Notes under the pieces: model-generated
Told to the model about the DNA's origin: nothing
What the model saw: only the letters and a program-made list of their open reading frames with translations
The model's database searches: none
Source: Heterocephalus glaber
Taxonomy: Eukaryota; Chordata; Mammalia; Rodentia; Bathyergidae
Assembly: GCF_000247695.1 (NCBI RefSeq)
Contig: NW_004624855.1
Span: forward strand, 2,706,163 to 2,770,162
Direction: 5' to 3'
Length of the DNA stretch: 64,000 nucleotides
Program-made: the position numbers and the translations under genes
In this document: positions 1-39,816 of the stretch, piece after piece
Numbering within the stretch: the stretch's first letter is position 1
Layout: every line of letters begins with the position of its first letter

Positions 1-259
1 AGAAGAGGTCCAAAGGGTTAGGGGTAGTGGGAGGGGCAGGGGAAAGGAAAGAAGGGAAAGGAAAAATGATGAGAAATGGAACAAATGGAAATAAAGTCTT
101 TATAAATAGGGAAGGGTGGAGGGGGTGAAGGGAGGGCTAGGAATGGGGAAAATGAAGAACCAAGATGCTTTATGTAAAGGTACAATTCCCAATGAGAAAT
201 GTAATTGTGTTGTATACCTACAATGTACCCATAAAAGAATTTAATACCAAAAAAAAAAA
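1..259 (+). mobile_element. LINE-1 3' UTR fragment
   Basis: G-rich tract followed by CAATTCCCAATGAGAAATG, an ACAATGTACC motif and an A-run. The same 3' UTR order is seen at 55820-56040 in the L1 of the IGF2R intron. Continues off the left edge. Confidence 0.75.
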
Positions 260-342
260 TTTTTTTTGAAACAAGATCTCACTAAGTCACTTTGCTATCC
301 TCTGCCTCAGCCTCCCAGGCTGCTGGGATCACAGGCTATCTT
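260..342 (-). mobile_element. B1 SINE fragment
   Basis: Starts with T-run; antisense B1 body (ACAAGATCTCACTAAGTCAC, GCCTCAGCCTCCCAGGCTGC). Abuts the L1 A-run head to head. Confidence 0.75.
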
Positions 343-1379
343 CCCCTAGAGACCATGCCATGGACAGACCTTCCTGGTGGACACTGCCTCCTGAGACCCA
401 CCATTCAACTGTTCAGATGGACCTTGCTGAGACCCAACCTACTGTGTTTTCTAAGTCAGTATCACTGCCCTCCACCATACTCACAAGAACCTGCATGCTC
501 TGCACTGTTCCTACGGGTCTGTAGAACAGAAAGAAGTTGGGGGTGGGGAGGATGGTGCTGCTAATGATCTTTGGTAAAAGCGTTTCTCAGATGATGCTAA
601 GAAAGGTTAGATAGAACATTTTAGTGCATATTTGAAAAACACTCTTCAAAGACTGTAATTTGCATACTTTTTACCAGCAAGGTGTCATTGTTATGATCAA
701 AAGTGTTAGACACAGTTGAAAGTTTTGCTACAGAGAAGCTGAAGGGAAGCACTAGATTCACTGTGTGTCCAGAATTAAGAAGATTAAGAAGACAAGGTCC
801 TTTCTTTTTCTTTTTCTTTTCTTTTTCTTTTTCAAGGATTACTTGTTTTCCAAGTTGCAATACCTATTCTCTCTCCCTCTCCCTCCGGCTTTTCCTCCCT
901 CTCTCCAGGCAAGCATTTTCCCACTGAGCTCCACCTCAGGCCCTGTCCCTTCTCAAAGGAAGCCCAAAGTGCTGCTCCCTTCCAGCTTTCCATCTCAGGC
1001 CCTTCAGCCTGTGCTCATCACTTACCTTAGCTGGATCAGGCCTCCAATTCACAGTAGGAACTTCTGAGGACTGCCTGGTACGTTGTCTTTGTGGTTTATC
1101 TTACAGGTAAAGCAATTTTTTTAAAAAAGTTTTTTGTTTCCTTCAATAATAAGATCACTATGTGGTGTTCAAGAAGCACATGACTCATGGTAAAAGTGAA
1201 CATTTTTTGATGTATTTATTATGATATTTCACAGTTAGCATATGAGTTCATCTTCTAGAATCACCATTAAGAACCAAATCCAAGAGTGACATAGAGTAAC
1301 ATACTCCTGGAACATAGGTGGATGAAACATCCCTCCTAAAATGGTCTTCAAAGGGGGATCATGTTTTCTTCCATCACTT
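343..1379. other. Downstream flank of SLC22A1, no gene seen
   Basis: A pyrimidine tract at 798-835 and a weak antisense ID-like relic near 900-945. No coding exon recognised. Confidence 0.5.
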
Positions 1380-1857
1380 TATTTAAACTCAACTGAAATA
1401 CAGTTTGCTGGAAGAGCCACCATGTTTATAAACCAAGGGCCACCAAGCAATCTACAAATTGAAATGCTTTTACCAACTCAGATTTCTGCAAATGTAAAGG
1501 AATTTTCTTCCAGACAGTAAATTAACAAGACCATTTTAGGAAAACAGTTATGGGGACCTTTTTGGTAACAGTATTTAATTTCTATTTGATCTCCAAAGTA
1601 CTTTATGTAATTAATTACTGTACTTGATACCAACGGAAACACCAGCTCTCACTAGAGCAGATAAAAGATAGAGATTTGGGGCGCTTAAGAAATAAAACAA
1701 GTCAAGACAAAGCACATTCAGATAATTCTTTAGGATTGAGATTAATTTGGGGCAAGCAAGTATGAGGAAGAATACAGAAAAGCAAAGATCTCTGGGAGTT
1801 TTTTTGAATGATAAATCCCTCTTCATCTCTTCTGTTCAGCTCCTAGTAAAGCAGCTC
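1380..1857 (-). other. SLC22A1: Probable SLC22A1 3' UTR
   Basis: Sequence between the stop codon and two possible polyadenylation hexamers (1574-1579 and 1378-1383). No repeat recognised. The true end is not determinable from sequence alone. Confidence 0.4.
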
Positions 1858-29432
<27,575 letters not shown>

Positions 29433-29770
29433 GTTTGGACAGCACCCTTATCAACCTGGCCAGATGTGTTCCAGGCTGCAGTGGCCACATTCAAGGTCTC
29501 ATTTGAGGCTCTATGGAACAGAGTAGTTTGAAATCAAGTTGTTGACCAAGCATGATATATCAGGAAAGCAACCAGCCAGAGATAACCTTTTATCCCGTGG
29601 TGCCTGGATGAGGCCAAGGGCAGAAAGCACGAGGCTGACTGGTTGTTTTATTTGCTTTGTTGAGAAGCTGAGGGCTGAGAGCAGTGAGTTCCTCCACACG
29701 GCGAGAAGAGAGCCTGTAACTCTCTGCCATCGCACAGGGCTCTTCTGAAGAGAGGATCTGGGAAAGGAAC

Positions 29771-29777
29771 TTTTATA
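29771..29777 (-). promoter_or_regulatory. Candidate TATA box (LTR / SLC22A1)
   Basis: TATAAAA on the minus strand, about 340 bases before the SLC22A1 ATG. Transcription would start near 29742. An ATG lies in the LTR leader upstream of the SLC22A1 ATG, which could lower translation. A second weak TATA-like GATATATC near 29553 could serve a short-leader transcript. Confidence 0.4.
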
Positions 29778-29930
29778 GCCCAGATAAATCAAAGGTAGCA
29801 AACTATTCACACAGCAAAAAGCTTTTTATAACCCAGATAAATCAAAGGTAGCAAATTGACTATTTGCACAATAAGGAGTTTTTTATAACCCAGATGAATC
29901 AAAGGTAGCAAACCAACTACTCACACAGCA
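29771..29930 (-). repeat. Triplicated 53-57 bp unit with TATA boxes in the LTR
   Basis: Three imperfect tandem copies. Each holds, on the minus strand, GCTACCTTTGATTYATCTGG followed by TATAAAA. The TATA cores are at 29771-29777, 29823-29830 and 29879-29887. Such unit amplification is common in LTR enhancers. The CTTTGAT core resembles a TCF/LEF site; this is only a motif match. Confidence 0.75.
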
Positions 29931-30139
29931 GCTTATTGTTCCTGACTAGAGTAGGTCTATGCCCCTGCACAGCTGGGCTTTCAGCAGTTTGTTGCCTCTC
30001 TGGACCCTGGTCTGTCAATCCAGAAGGATTTAGATCCAAAACTCATGGAAAAGGGGGCATTAAAGGACCACAGGCCACTCAGTGACTACCCCAACAGAAA
30101 TATCAACCTGTGTTTTTGGACCATGGACCCAGGATAAGA

Positions 30140-30465
30140 TGTTTATTCTAACTCATTCTCACCCCAGCCTTCGAAGCGGATGCTGTCATTGTTCCCATTC
30201 CACACCTTGGGGGACAAAGGCTGGAGAGGTAAAACCCACTGTCACCACCCAGTGTTGCAGAACTTAAATCTTTCCCACTTCAGAGCGAGGGCCCCTGGCT
30301 GCCCTGGAGACACCTCACCAGTTCATTTGCTGGTTCCTTTGCCCATTCCACAAATATTCTGAGTGCCTTACACATTTCAGGCACTATGTTAGGCTCTGGG
30401 CCATAGAAATGGGAGAGTTCCCACCTTCAAGCAGTTTATAGCCCAGCAGATGAGTCAGGCTTGCA
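30140..30465 (+). mobile_element. MIR then L2-like fragments
   Basis: MIR-like CATTGTTCCCATTCCACACC.. (30180-30300), then ATTCCACAAATATTCTGAGT.. GGCACTATGTTAGGCTCTGG (30340-30465), L2-like. Confidence 0.5.
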
Positions 30466-33400
30466 AAGGAACAATCACTGGAGTGGTCACAGTAGCCAGC
30501 ACAAGGCCCTAGGGAACCTAACACTGGCCCCCCAGCCCAATATTTGTCCTACAGATGAGTGGGACAGAGCAGATGAGAGAGAGACAGGCAAGGTACAACA
30601 CGTACGATCAGTGGCCCCAAACACCCCACCTCCAAGTGTTCACACCCTTGAGTGTGAGAACTTGTCATTTTCTTGAAAACAACAAATATCATCTTAACAC
30701 ATCCACAATTGTGTCACATAAGATTGTAACATACACCTTCTGGGAGTCTCTCTCCCATGCAGGCTTGATGAAGGCAGTGGCCCTATTGGGAGGCCCATGT
30801 GGCAAGGAGCTAAGGGTGCCCCAGCAGGTCACCATCAAGAAGCTGAGACCCTCAGTTCCTCCACTGCAGGGACTGGATCTGCCCACAACCACCTGGGCTT
30901 AGAAGAGCTTCTTTCTCCAGACAAGTCTTACAATGAGGCTATAGTCATGGATGACAATGCAGCTACCCTCCCAACCTGACCCACAGACAGTGCTAGACAG
31001 GAGTGTGTAACTTTCCACTGACATGTTTGTGGCAAGATGATTATGCAGTAATGGCACAGCCCTCAGCTCTAGCCTCAGAATGCATGTGCAGCTGGGAGGG
31101 GTGAGCTAGGCTCTGCCTACTGCTCTGCCTTCTGTGCTATGTGCTCAGGCTCCATTGTACCTGTGGCCATCTTTGACCAGGGCCTGTGAGGCAGGGCAAC
31201 TAGAGGCCAGTTTGGGCACGCCCTCCTTTCACCCTTCAGTCTGCTGGGAATGTAGGACAACCTGCATGTGTCAGGCCCCCAGCTCCAGGGCAACCCCCAG
31301 GAAGGGGCTGCTCTCTACAGGACAGAGATGGGAGCCAGGTGGTCAAATCCTCTGGCTTCCATCCCAGAAACATCCCATGCTGGTTAACATGGGGCTCTCT
31401 GAGTCATGAGGCTCTCTCCATGATGCCCCACAAAGAAGCCCTGCACCGTCCAGCAGAACAAGGCCTCCCCAAACCCATGTGGGACTTCAGCAGGTGCCAC
31501 TACCTCCTCTGAGCAGGCTCCAAGCTGCCTGGCTGTGAAGTAGCCTGAGCTCCAGGAAATGGCAGGGGCAGCTCTGCACAGGTGTGAGACCTCCATGGGC
31601 TTTGGCCCTGCCTTGCAGTGAGAGACACCAAAGTGCCACAGGCAGAAAACACCTTGCCCTGCCTGCTTTTCAGCTCTAGGAGGGCACATGCCACCAGGGG
31701 TGGGTCCTTCCACATGAACACAGGAGCAAGAGCGACAGTAAACAGACACACAGGCTCAGCCCATCCATTTCTGAGATTCTTGTTTCTTTGTAGGGTACGC
31801 ACTCAGAGCTGTCACCTCTAGCCCAGCAGCCCACTGGCTGCCTTGGTCACAAGCATGCACCGCATGAGGTGGGGGAAGCTGCAGGTCTGAAATTCCCCCT
31901 CCCAGGCGTTTTCTTCTTCAAAAGTGCCGACTGCTCCAGGAGGCTGAACACACCTGGCGGGAAGAAGGCAAGCCTCCCCACCCCTGAAACACAAGGTCAC
32001 AGAGTACTCTCAGAGCTGGATGTTTGCCCTTTTCTGTCAACATCCTAAATACCCATTGCCCTGAACCAGGGTGCCCTACAGGTGTTTGGGAAGCAGCCAG
32101 TGTACAAAGGTCCAGCTTTCAACCTACAGTGGGGAGAAAGCAGTGCCCCTCCTGGCCTCATCTGCCCAGCAGCCAGCCAGAAATGGCAGTGTCCACCTAG
32201 ACACAAATTCCAGGTGGGCACTCTCTTTGGTCTAGGACAGTTGACCCCGGGCCTTAGTATCCTGGGGCCAGAGAGGAGACAGATGTAGAACCATGTACAG
32301 TAGCAAGAACACTGGACTCACCTGGAAAGAGAGGAGAGAGCCCAGTTCAAGAGCAAGCCCAGATCTGCACCCAGTCTCCAGAGTGCTCCAGGAGTTGCTT
32401 GTAGAATCCAGGGGGCTGTCTCAGGGAAGTGACTGTAAAGATTGCTGAGTCCCTGCCTGAAGGACTAAGATGGGGCAGAGCCTGGGGATACAGATATTCT
32501 GGAAATAACAGCCATGATTCTGAGTCACTGCCTAGGGCCTAGGCCTTTTGAGCTCCCCATGGTCCTGAGGTACAGGCAGCTGCTGGCGCCAGGATGGTGC
32601 TCAGTCCCTGCAGGTGCCCCAGACTTGAGCCTCCTCACTGGGCCTGCAATTGGCTGTATCTCCCCATGCCTGTCAGAAGAGGACACCATGGTGGGCCACA
32701 CCCTAGCCTCCAGCACCTTCTTCCAAAGTAGCACCGTACTTCCCAGGCTTCCAGGAAGAGTCGTTAACTTACTCTGGCAAAGAATGTGGCATATCTTTGA
32801 GGGCCTCAGCCAGGATCCTCAGGTTCTGCCCTCCTCAGAGCACAGACATCCCTTTTCTGATGCCTAAATTTCCCCACCCTGGCCCCGACTGGTACAATGA
32901 CACAGAAGGCCAACAGGGCCCTCCTGTCCGGTGGGCCTTCTCTGCCAGGCACAGTTGCAGGTGGAGATTGCTGGCAACCTCTGCTTCTATTTCTTCTCCG
33001 GGTGCTGGACAGGCCAGATCCAGGGCTTGCCCAGGACACATGTGAACCAGAAGCCACAAGAAACATCCCCGCTTCCCTCTTGCTGCACCAAGAGAGTTCA
33101 CTCTTAGTGGGGGGTTGGGGGGATCCCTGGGACTTGGCTAGGCCAGCACCAGAGAATGCAGGCAACTCGCAGTTGGTGGTAGGGCCACCACCTGCACTTG
33201 GTTCCCAGTCTTGGTTCCATGCCAGTTAGAGGCTTACCTTGCTGGCACCTGGCCAGCCATACTCAAGGCCTTGACGCCCATGTGGCTGCCTTGCTGCAGG
33301 CCAGCTTGGGGCTCAGCTACCTTTTCCTCCTGCCCACTCTACTCGCCACAGGCACCCACAGGACCACCTATCACTCACTCACTCATTCCACTGATGTGCA

Positions 33401-34680
33401 GTGTCTGCCATGCCCCACATGTGGCAGTACTGAGAATGCAGCAGGACCAAGAGAAACGAGAAGAGAGCTGACTATCAGAGCAGGCTGGACAAAGAACAAA
33501 GCACCCCAGTCAGAACATTCCTCAGGGAAGAGATGTAGGAGGATGCTTCATCTCAAAGCCAGCAGTCAGGGCCAGCCTCTTGGGGTGGCACTGAGCCGGC
33601 AGAAGGTAGGAAGGTGAGCCTCACAGGTGTTTGCAGGAAGTGTGTTCTACAGAGAAGGAACCACAGCATGGAAGCCCTGAACCCAGCTGGCAAAGAGGCC
33701 AGGGTTCGGAGCCAGCCAGGAGAGCAGAGGGCAGACAGATCAAAGAGGTGGTGGGAAGGCCAGTGAGGCTCTGAGGGCTCTGCTGGAACAGAGCCTCACC
33801 CTGAAGGAGAAGGGACACACTTGTCACCATTACCCTGTAACAGGCTGTGCATCTTCTAAGCCTCAGTATTGTTGCCTGCAAAGTGGGTCCCCAGAGGTTC
33901 TCCTGGCATTGTTGTGTGGATCAGGAATAATTGGGGCCTACATACATTCCTGTAAAGTCAATGCAGTAGGCTTTTCACCCTTTGTGGGCCACATGGCTCT
34001 GCGGCAAGTACTCAGCTTAGCAGCTGCAGATGAGATGTAAGGGAATGATGGGACCAGGTCAGGGCCGCTCTACTCTACACTGACACTAGAATTTCCTCCA
34101 ATTTTCAGATGACACATACTGTTTCTCTTCTTATTTTTTAGACCACTTGAAAATGTAAAGCTCATTCTTAGCTGTGGGGTGTGTTCAGGTGGGTGACGCG
34201 GGGTCCCTGAGCAAGATTACTTTAGCTCAGAATCAGGCATAGGGTGAAAGATCAAGGCGAGTGATGACTACAGCTCCTGAAGCAGGGCAAGGGACTCAAA
34301 TATTGCATGTCCTGGCTGCTTCTCCTCCCCATCTTGGAGTAAAGTACTTCCCAGACCGGTTTCTGATGAAAATCCAAAAACAAAAAGAAAAAGTTAAAGA
34401 CTGAGGACCAAGAGGCCTGGAAATTCTCTATTTGGCTCACATAAATAGCTCTCAAGTCCATGAATGAGTCATTTGCGTGGATGTGAAAGCAGTGTAGGTA
34501 TGTGTGCACGTGCGCATGTGTGTGTGTGCGTGTGTACACGTGTGTGCAGTGGTGCCGGGGCAGGGCATCCTTAGGAGTCCTGCCTGAAGAGAACCTATAT
34601 CCCTGCCTCCAGAGAGCACAACAGAGCCTGGGGGCTGGACTCCTGCAGTTCCCTGCCCTGGGCTGTTTTGTGCGCTCTGC
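30466..34680. other. Intergenic IGF2R-SLC22A1, no gene seen
   Basis: GC-rich unique-looking sequence. A MIR-like relic at about 33850-33960 and a GT-rich tract at 34499-34545. Many open frames but none with recognisable product or splice context. Confidence 0.45.
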
Positions 34681-34684
34681 CCAG

Positions 34685-35018
34685 CTCACATGTTGAAGTC
34701 CTAACCCCGGGACCTCATGGTGTAGCCTTGTTTTGGTGACAGGGTCTTTATAGAGGTGATTAAGATGAGGTCACATGGGTGGACCCTAATCCAGTCTGAT
34801 TGGTCTTTATAAGAAGAGATTAGGACACAGACACACACAGAGGGACCACCATGTGAAGACACATCTGCAAGGCAAAGACAGAGGAGCAAGAGTCCTGCCC
34901 ACACCTTGATGTTGGGCTTCTAGTTTCTGGAACAGTGAGGGAATAAATGTCTGCTGTTTCAGCCATCCAGTCAGTCTGTGCCATTTTGTTACGACAGCCC
35001 GAGCAAACTAACACAGAC
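34685..35018 (+). mobile_element. MLT1-type MaLR LTR
   Basis: CACATGTTGAAGTCCTAACC, GATTAAGATGAGGTCACATG, CACCATGTGAAGACACATC, ATTTTGTTACGACAGCCCGA: MLT1 consensus order. Confidence 0.8.
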
Positions 35019-35029
35019 ACACCTATAGA

Positions 35030-35150
35030 AATTTCTAGTCAGGAGCTGCAACACACACCTGTAATCCCAGTTACTCAGGAGGCTGAGGCAGGAGGATTGC
35101 AAATTCAAGCCCAGCATGGGCAACAGAGAGAGACTTCATCTCAAAAATCA
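35030..35150 (+). mobile_element. B1-type SINE
   Basis: CACACACCTGTAATCCCAGT.. GGAGGCTGAGGCAGGAGG.. CCAGCATGGGCAACAGAG. Confidence 0.85.
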
Positions 35151-35874
35151 AATAACAAACACACAAAAAGACAAACAGAAAAAATAAACCTCAGAAAATC
35201 CAAACCACCAGCCACACAAGGAGTATCCAGCCTCTGGGACAGCCCAGGTCTGCTGGATCGTGACTTCTTCATCACTAGGCAGTGAAGGAGACCAAAACAC
35301 ACCATCCTAGAATGTGGCACTTTGGCATGAGGGTTGTTTAGAGCTGAAGGAGATGTAAGAAAATCTCCCTGCACTCCCCCTATTCGCCTACAAGTGGCAC
35401 ACACATTTTCAAAGTCATCCCTTCTCACCTCTCGACAGGACAGCCAAGAGATAATCTCTAGAGACCCCTCTAGACCTTACCAGCCTGGAAAGTGCAGCCG
35501 AGGAATCTGTTCAGCACACTTTACTGACTGGCCTGCATCTGCCCTTCGGTTCCAATACAGACATCCCTCCTCCCCATCCATGGAGGACACAGTCCAAGGA
35601 GGCTCTGAAAATGCCCAAAGCCACTGAGTACTAACGTGACAGATACTATGTTTTTTTCTACTCCTCCATACCTATAACAAACAGTGTGAGATTAACAACA
35701 GTAAAATAGAATAGTTGTAACAACAAGCTGTCATAAAAGTTATTTAAAATTAAGAATTACTTGTAGAGTGTTCCATTTAATATTTTTGGCCAGTAGAAGA
35801 AGACTTCAATTAAACAGAGACCCCAGAAAGGAAAACTGTAGATAAGGAGGAACTACTGCATATTTGATTTCCCC

Positions 35875-35966
35875 AGTTTTTTTTGGGGGGGGGGTACCAG
35901 GGATCAAACTCCAGACCTTGTGCTTGGAAGGCAGGCGCCGGAACCACTGAGCTAAATCCCCAGATT
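35875..35966 (-). mobile_element. ID SINE
   Basis: T/G-run, GGTACCAGGGATCAAACTCC.. AACCACTGAGCTAAATCCCC. Confidence 0.88.
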
Positions 35967-36356
35967 TCCTCCAGTTTTCCACCCTTGGAAGACTAAAGCC
36001 ATTTTTCTGTGTCCTATCATCCATCTCCTACAAATTTGCTTGCCGAAGATGCTACATCAGCCAGTGCTCTAACCACCCCTTTGTTACTCTTGCCCTGAGT
36101 GTCTCCTATGTATATACGACATGCTCATGTTAATAAAATTATTTTTCTGTTGTTAATCTGTGTATTGTTACAGGGGCCCTGCTGAGAATTTAGAAGAACA
36201 GAAGAAATGAGATTTTCCCCTCCTCTATGAAGCCCCAAGTGGGAAGGGATGATTGCATCTCTTTTCCTATCACAAGTGTCTATCACATGCCTGGTCTAAA
36301 ACAGATATTCAGGACCATCTTTATGAATGGATGAATGGATAAGAAAATGAATTTAT

Positions 36357-36434
36357 GGGGAAAGGGATTTAGCTCAGTGTTTCTGCCGCCTTTCTCGTAA
36401 GCACAAGGTCCCAAGTTCAATCCCTGTACCAAAA
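36357..36434 (+). mobile_element. ID SINE with target duplication
   Basis: GGGGAAAGGGATTTAGCTCA.. AAGTTCAATCCCTGTACC. Flanked by AAGAAAATGAATTTAT on both sides (36341-36356 and about 36435-36450). Confidence 0.9.
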
Positions 36435-37066
36435 AAGAAAATGAATTTATTTTCTACGTCACATTTTCAGTAAATCCCCAAAGGGCTATTGTAATGGACC
36501 ATGAGGGGCACAGAAAGCAGTGAATAGATATGGTAGAGGTGGACTGGATCTGAGACCACGGCCCAGAGCTCACAGTGTGAGCCCTGCAGGGCAGGCTCTG
36601 AGCTTTTCATCACCTCCTTGAGCTGCTTTCAGACTGGAGGATTCCACAAATGTGCTGCCTCGTGGTCCTGGCAGCTGGAAATCCAAAGTGGAAGTGTCAG
36701 CGGATTGGTTCCCCTCAAGGGCCATGACAGAGGGTCCATCCAGACCTCTCTGCTTGGCTTGGAGATGCCAGTCTTCTCCCCTGGTCTCTGCACAGTACCT
36801 GCCTTCTGCTTGTTTGTTCTAATTTCCCCTTTCAAATGTGGGGGATACATAAAAGTGTAAGTTCGATGGTTCCAGTACTTCTGGTGTTGATGCCAAGCTC
36901 AACTCTCGCAAAATTTGACCCAGAGGAGAAGGACTCCATTGGGGGTGCTCCCTTCTGAGGAGTGTTCTGAAGTAGCAGGTACTGATATTCTCTCAACCCT
37001 TGTCATCTTTTGGTTCTTGGTTTTTCCAGCTTTACTGAGATATAGGGACAGATAAAAATTGAACTT

Positions 37067-37599
37067 ACAAGATGTGATTTTTAAAATACAGTGAAAATTT
37101 AAATTTTTTAAAAGTTTATTACATTAAGACATATTACCATTAATTGCCCTCAGAATATTCCCCTTTCTTCAAACACACTTCGAACAATGGTTCTTGCCAC
37201 TTTCTGAAGCAGTTCAAGAAGTCCTTTCATGTGTCTTTAGTTGTGCTGCTGTAGCTGCCTCAATGTCCTGAATTGATCCAAAACATTTATCTTTCATAGT
37301 CATTTTGACTTTGGGGAAAAGTCAGAAGTCCCATAGGGTCAGATCCAGTGAATAAGATGGAGGACATGCTGTAATGTTTTTAGGGTCCTATCTTTCCATT
37401 GGATGGCACTTGGTAGTAGCCTTACATCTTGTAGAAACACTCAAGAAAGGATTTCAAGAACTGCTTCAGAAGGTGGCAAAAGCAATAGGATAAGTATGTT
37501 CAAAAGAAGGTGAATATTTTGAGGAACATTAATGGCAATGTCTTTTATTTTAATAAATTTTAATTAAATGTTTAGTGTATTTTTTGGTCACACCTTGTA
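37067..37599. mobile_element. Mariner-derived foldback element, copy 3
   Basis: TA-CAAGATGTGATT.. and ..GGTCACACCTTG-TA ends. Inverted arms about 37160-37260 and 37440-37545. The middle still shows antisense mariner transposase sequence (GACTTTGGGGAAAAGTC). Confidence 0.75.
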
Positions 37600-37604
37600 T
37601 TTAT

Positions 37605-38485
37605 GGTGTATAATGTGATCATTTGACATATGTATCATTGTGGAACAGTTCCCCCAGCCAAGCTAGTTAATTTACCCATCCTCTCACATAATTATCTTTT
37701 TCTTTTGTATGATGAAAACACAAGATCTACACTCCTGGCCAATTGTAAATGCACAGTACAGTACTACCAACTGTAGTTATACCTGCCTCACATAACTGAA
37801 CCTTTGTGCTTTTTTTTTTTTACCTGTCTCTCCCATTTCCTCCACTCTGAGCCTCTGGTTACCACTATTCTACTCTCTACTGAGTTCAGCTTTTTTATAT
37901 TCTACATAGGAGTGAGTTCATGTGGTATTTGTCTGAGTCTGACTTTATTTCACTTAATGTCTGAGTCTAAATCTGGCTTATTTCACTTAATGTCCCCTAG
38001 GTTCATTCACTGTCACAAATGACAGAATCTGCTTTTTAAAGGCTAAATAGTATTCCTCTATATATTCCACTAAATAGTGTATTGTGGAATATAGTATTCT
38101 ACTAAATATAAAATATACCACATTTTTCATCCATTCATCCAGTGAGGATGAGCCTTTTAAAGACCAAGTGCCAAACTGTAACCCAAAACCCACTTATTTA
38201 TTGCAAAGTGCCAACACTGCAATTAGACCTGAATACTGAGGTTTTAGTTTAGAAAAAACAACTCATACATTAACATCTTTTATCTTAAAAAGAAAAACAC
38301 AATAACATGTAAGCCATAGGTTTGCCACCACGGCATTCATCCATCAACTGGCACCTAGCTTGCTTCCATGTTTAGCTATGGTGGGTAGGGCTGCAATAAA
38401 CATGGGGCTGTAGATCTGTGATTCTGATTTCATTTCCTTCATGACAGGTGATGCTGAGCACCATTTTTTCATATATCCATTGGCT
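37605..38485 (-). mobile_element. LINE-1 3' UTR fragment
   Basis: Antisense old L1 (CTAGTTAATTTACCCATCC, TATTTCACTTAATGTCCCC, GCAATAAACATGGGGCTGTA). Contains a 40-base internal tandem duplication at about 37920-38000. Confidence 0.75.
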
Positions 38486-39660
38486 TTATTCTATATGGAC
38501 AGTGTGTTCTCATACAGATCACCCACCCCACCTGGCCTGTGTGACCCTTTGGGTAACAATAGACCTTTGTCCCGATAAACATTCCCTAGTGATGGTCCCC
38601 AGAGCACTGGGCTTCCCACGGAGAGGCAGGCAAACACTTAGAAAGTGTTCATACTATACCCTTTCTTGGAGGCTCACTGGCATATTTCCTGTTACGATTT
38701 CATGTGTTTTCAGGAGACTTTCCTTTTAAAGACTCTGAGAGCTCTCATACAAACTGGTCAAAATATGAAATAAAGGAAAAGGTAAAGAAATACAAGCTTG
38801 CCAAGCCCAACTTCGGCTTTCCCTAAGGAAAGCATATACTTCTCTCCAGGTGAGGATTTCTTTCCAGCCTGAGCCCAGTGATTTCAGTGTTGCAGCCAGG
38901 CCCTCCTGTGCCCAACCTCCCATCAGGATGCCAAGAGTCTCTGTTCTCTTACTGTCTCTTCTAAAGCAAATTCGGCTCTTATGTGGCAGCTCAGGGCTTT
39001 CCGGACAAGTCCAAACTCCCCTCTGTGACTTACAGAGGGCTCAAGCACTGGGCTGGCTTCAGTGTACCTCTCTGGCCACTTGTTCTCAAACTGCACATAA
39101 CCATGGTGCCTCTGGGCCTCGGCAGGACACCTGTTCCCACCTATGCTTACCTCACCTGCACTTTCTGCCTGCTGGCCCTGACTTTGCATTCACCTGATTC
39201 TGACAGATCAAAGCCCAGAACACAGGCACAGGCAGGTTAGCTCCAGGGCAGAGATGGAAGAATATAAAATCGTGTATTTTACTGAGTCCCAGAATTCCCC
39301 AACTTAAACACTGGCCAATTTGTATGATCTGACCCCCAAGAGGGGATACCTACGAGGCCAGGAGACTTTCAATGTATTCAAAGGATCAGACTGTCCCAAA
39401 GTATGCTAAGGATTAGTGTTCACTGTTCATCCTTAGAATCTAATCTTCTGTAATGTGTTTGTTATTCACTGGTTGGCAAAGTATGATTTCAAATGTGAAA
39501 TATTCATGGTTAAAGCCAGATTTCCTTTTGACCATGATGTCCTGGGAATGGGTTTGTCTGTATCATCCTTAGCCCAGAATTCTCTCTGCCATTCAGTGTA
39601 TAGGCTCAAAATAGGCACAGAGAATATGGTAAAAAGAAAGCCAAGTGTAAGGCTGTACAC
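38486..39660. other. Intergenic, no gene seen
   Basis: Left flank of the ERV; does not match the U3 found at the right end. Confidence 0.45.
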
Positions 39661-39816
39661 TTGGCTATCATGGCTTTCCTCACAATAGCCCATCCTGCTT
39701 TCTCCAGGGTGCACTTTATCTTGCTTTTTCCTCTTTTACTCAGCCCAAGCTCACTCTGCAGAGCCAGTTTCTCTGTCTTTACTTTTACTTTTTCAAAGAA
39801 ACTTTGCCACTGATTT
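39661..39816 (+). repeat. 5' R region of the ERV
   Basis: Matches 44611-44766 closely from GCTATCATGGCTTTCCTC to ACTGATTT. Its poly(A) hexamer is mutated (AAAGAA). No TATA or other U3 homology precedes it; after it comes U5-like sequence absent from the 3' copy. Confidence 0.75.

Larger units (their letters stand above)
29546..30017 (-). mobile_element. LTR (solo-like) just upstream of SLC22A1, same strand
   Basis: Read on the minus strand this stretch starts near TGACAGACCAGGG. It has a U3-like part with three tandem TATA-containing units, a TATA box ending at 29771, then an R-like part with an AATAAA signal (29647-29652) and a U5-like part ending near TATATCA. This order is that of a retroviral LTR. 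No internal retroviral sequence adjoins it and I cannot name the family. Its 3' edge is about 110 bases from the SLC22A1 start codon, so it may supply or replace the promoter. Boundaries are approximate. Confidence 0.6.

Noticed and set aside
34252..34689. 145-codon minus-strand open frame rich in His/Thr
   Set aside because: Driven by the GT repeat and LTR sequence; no product.
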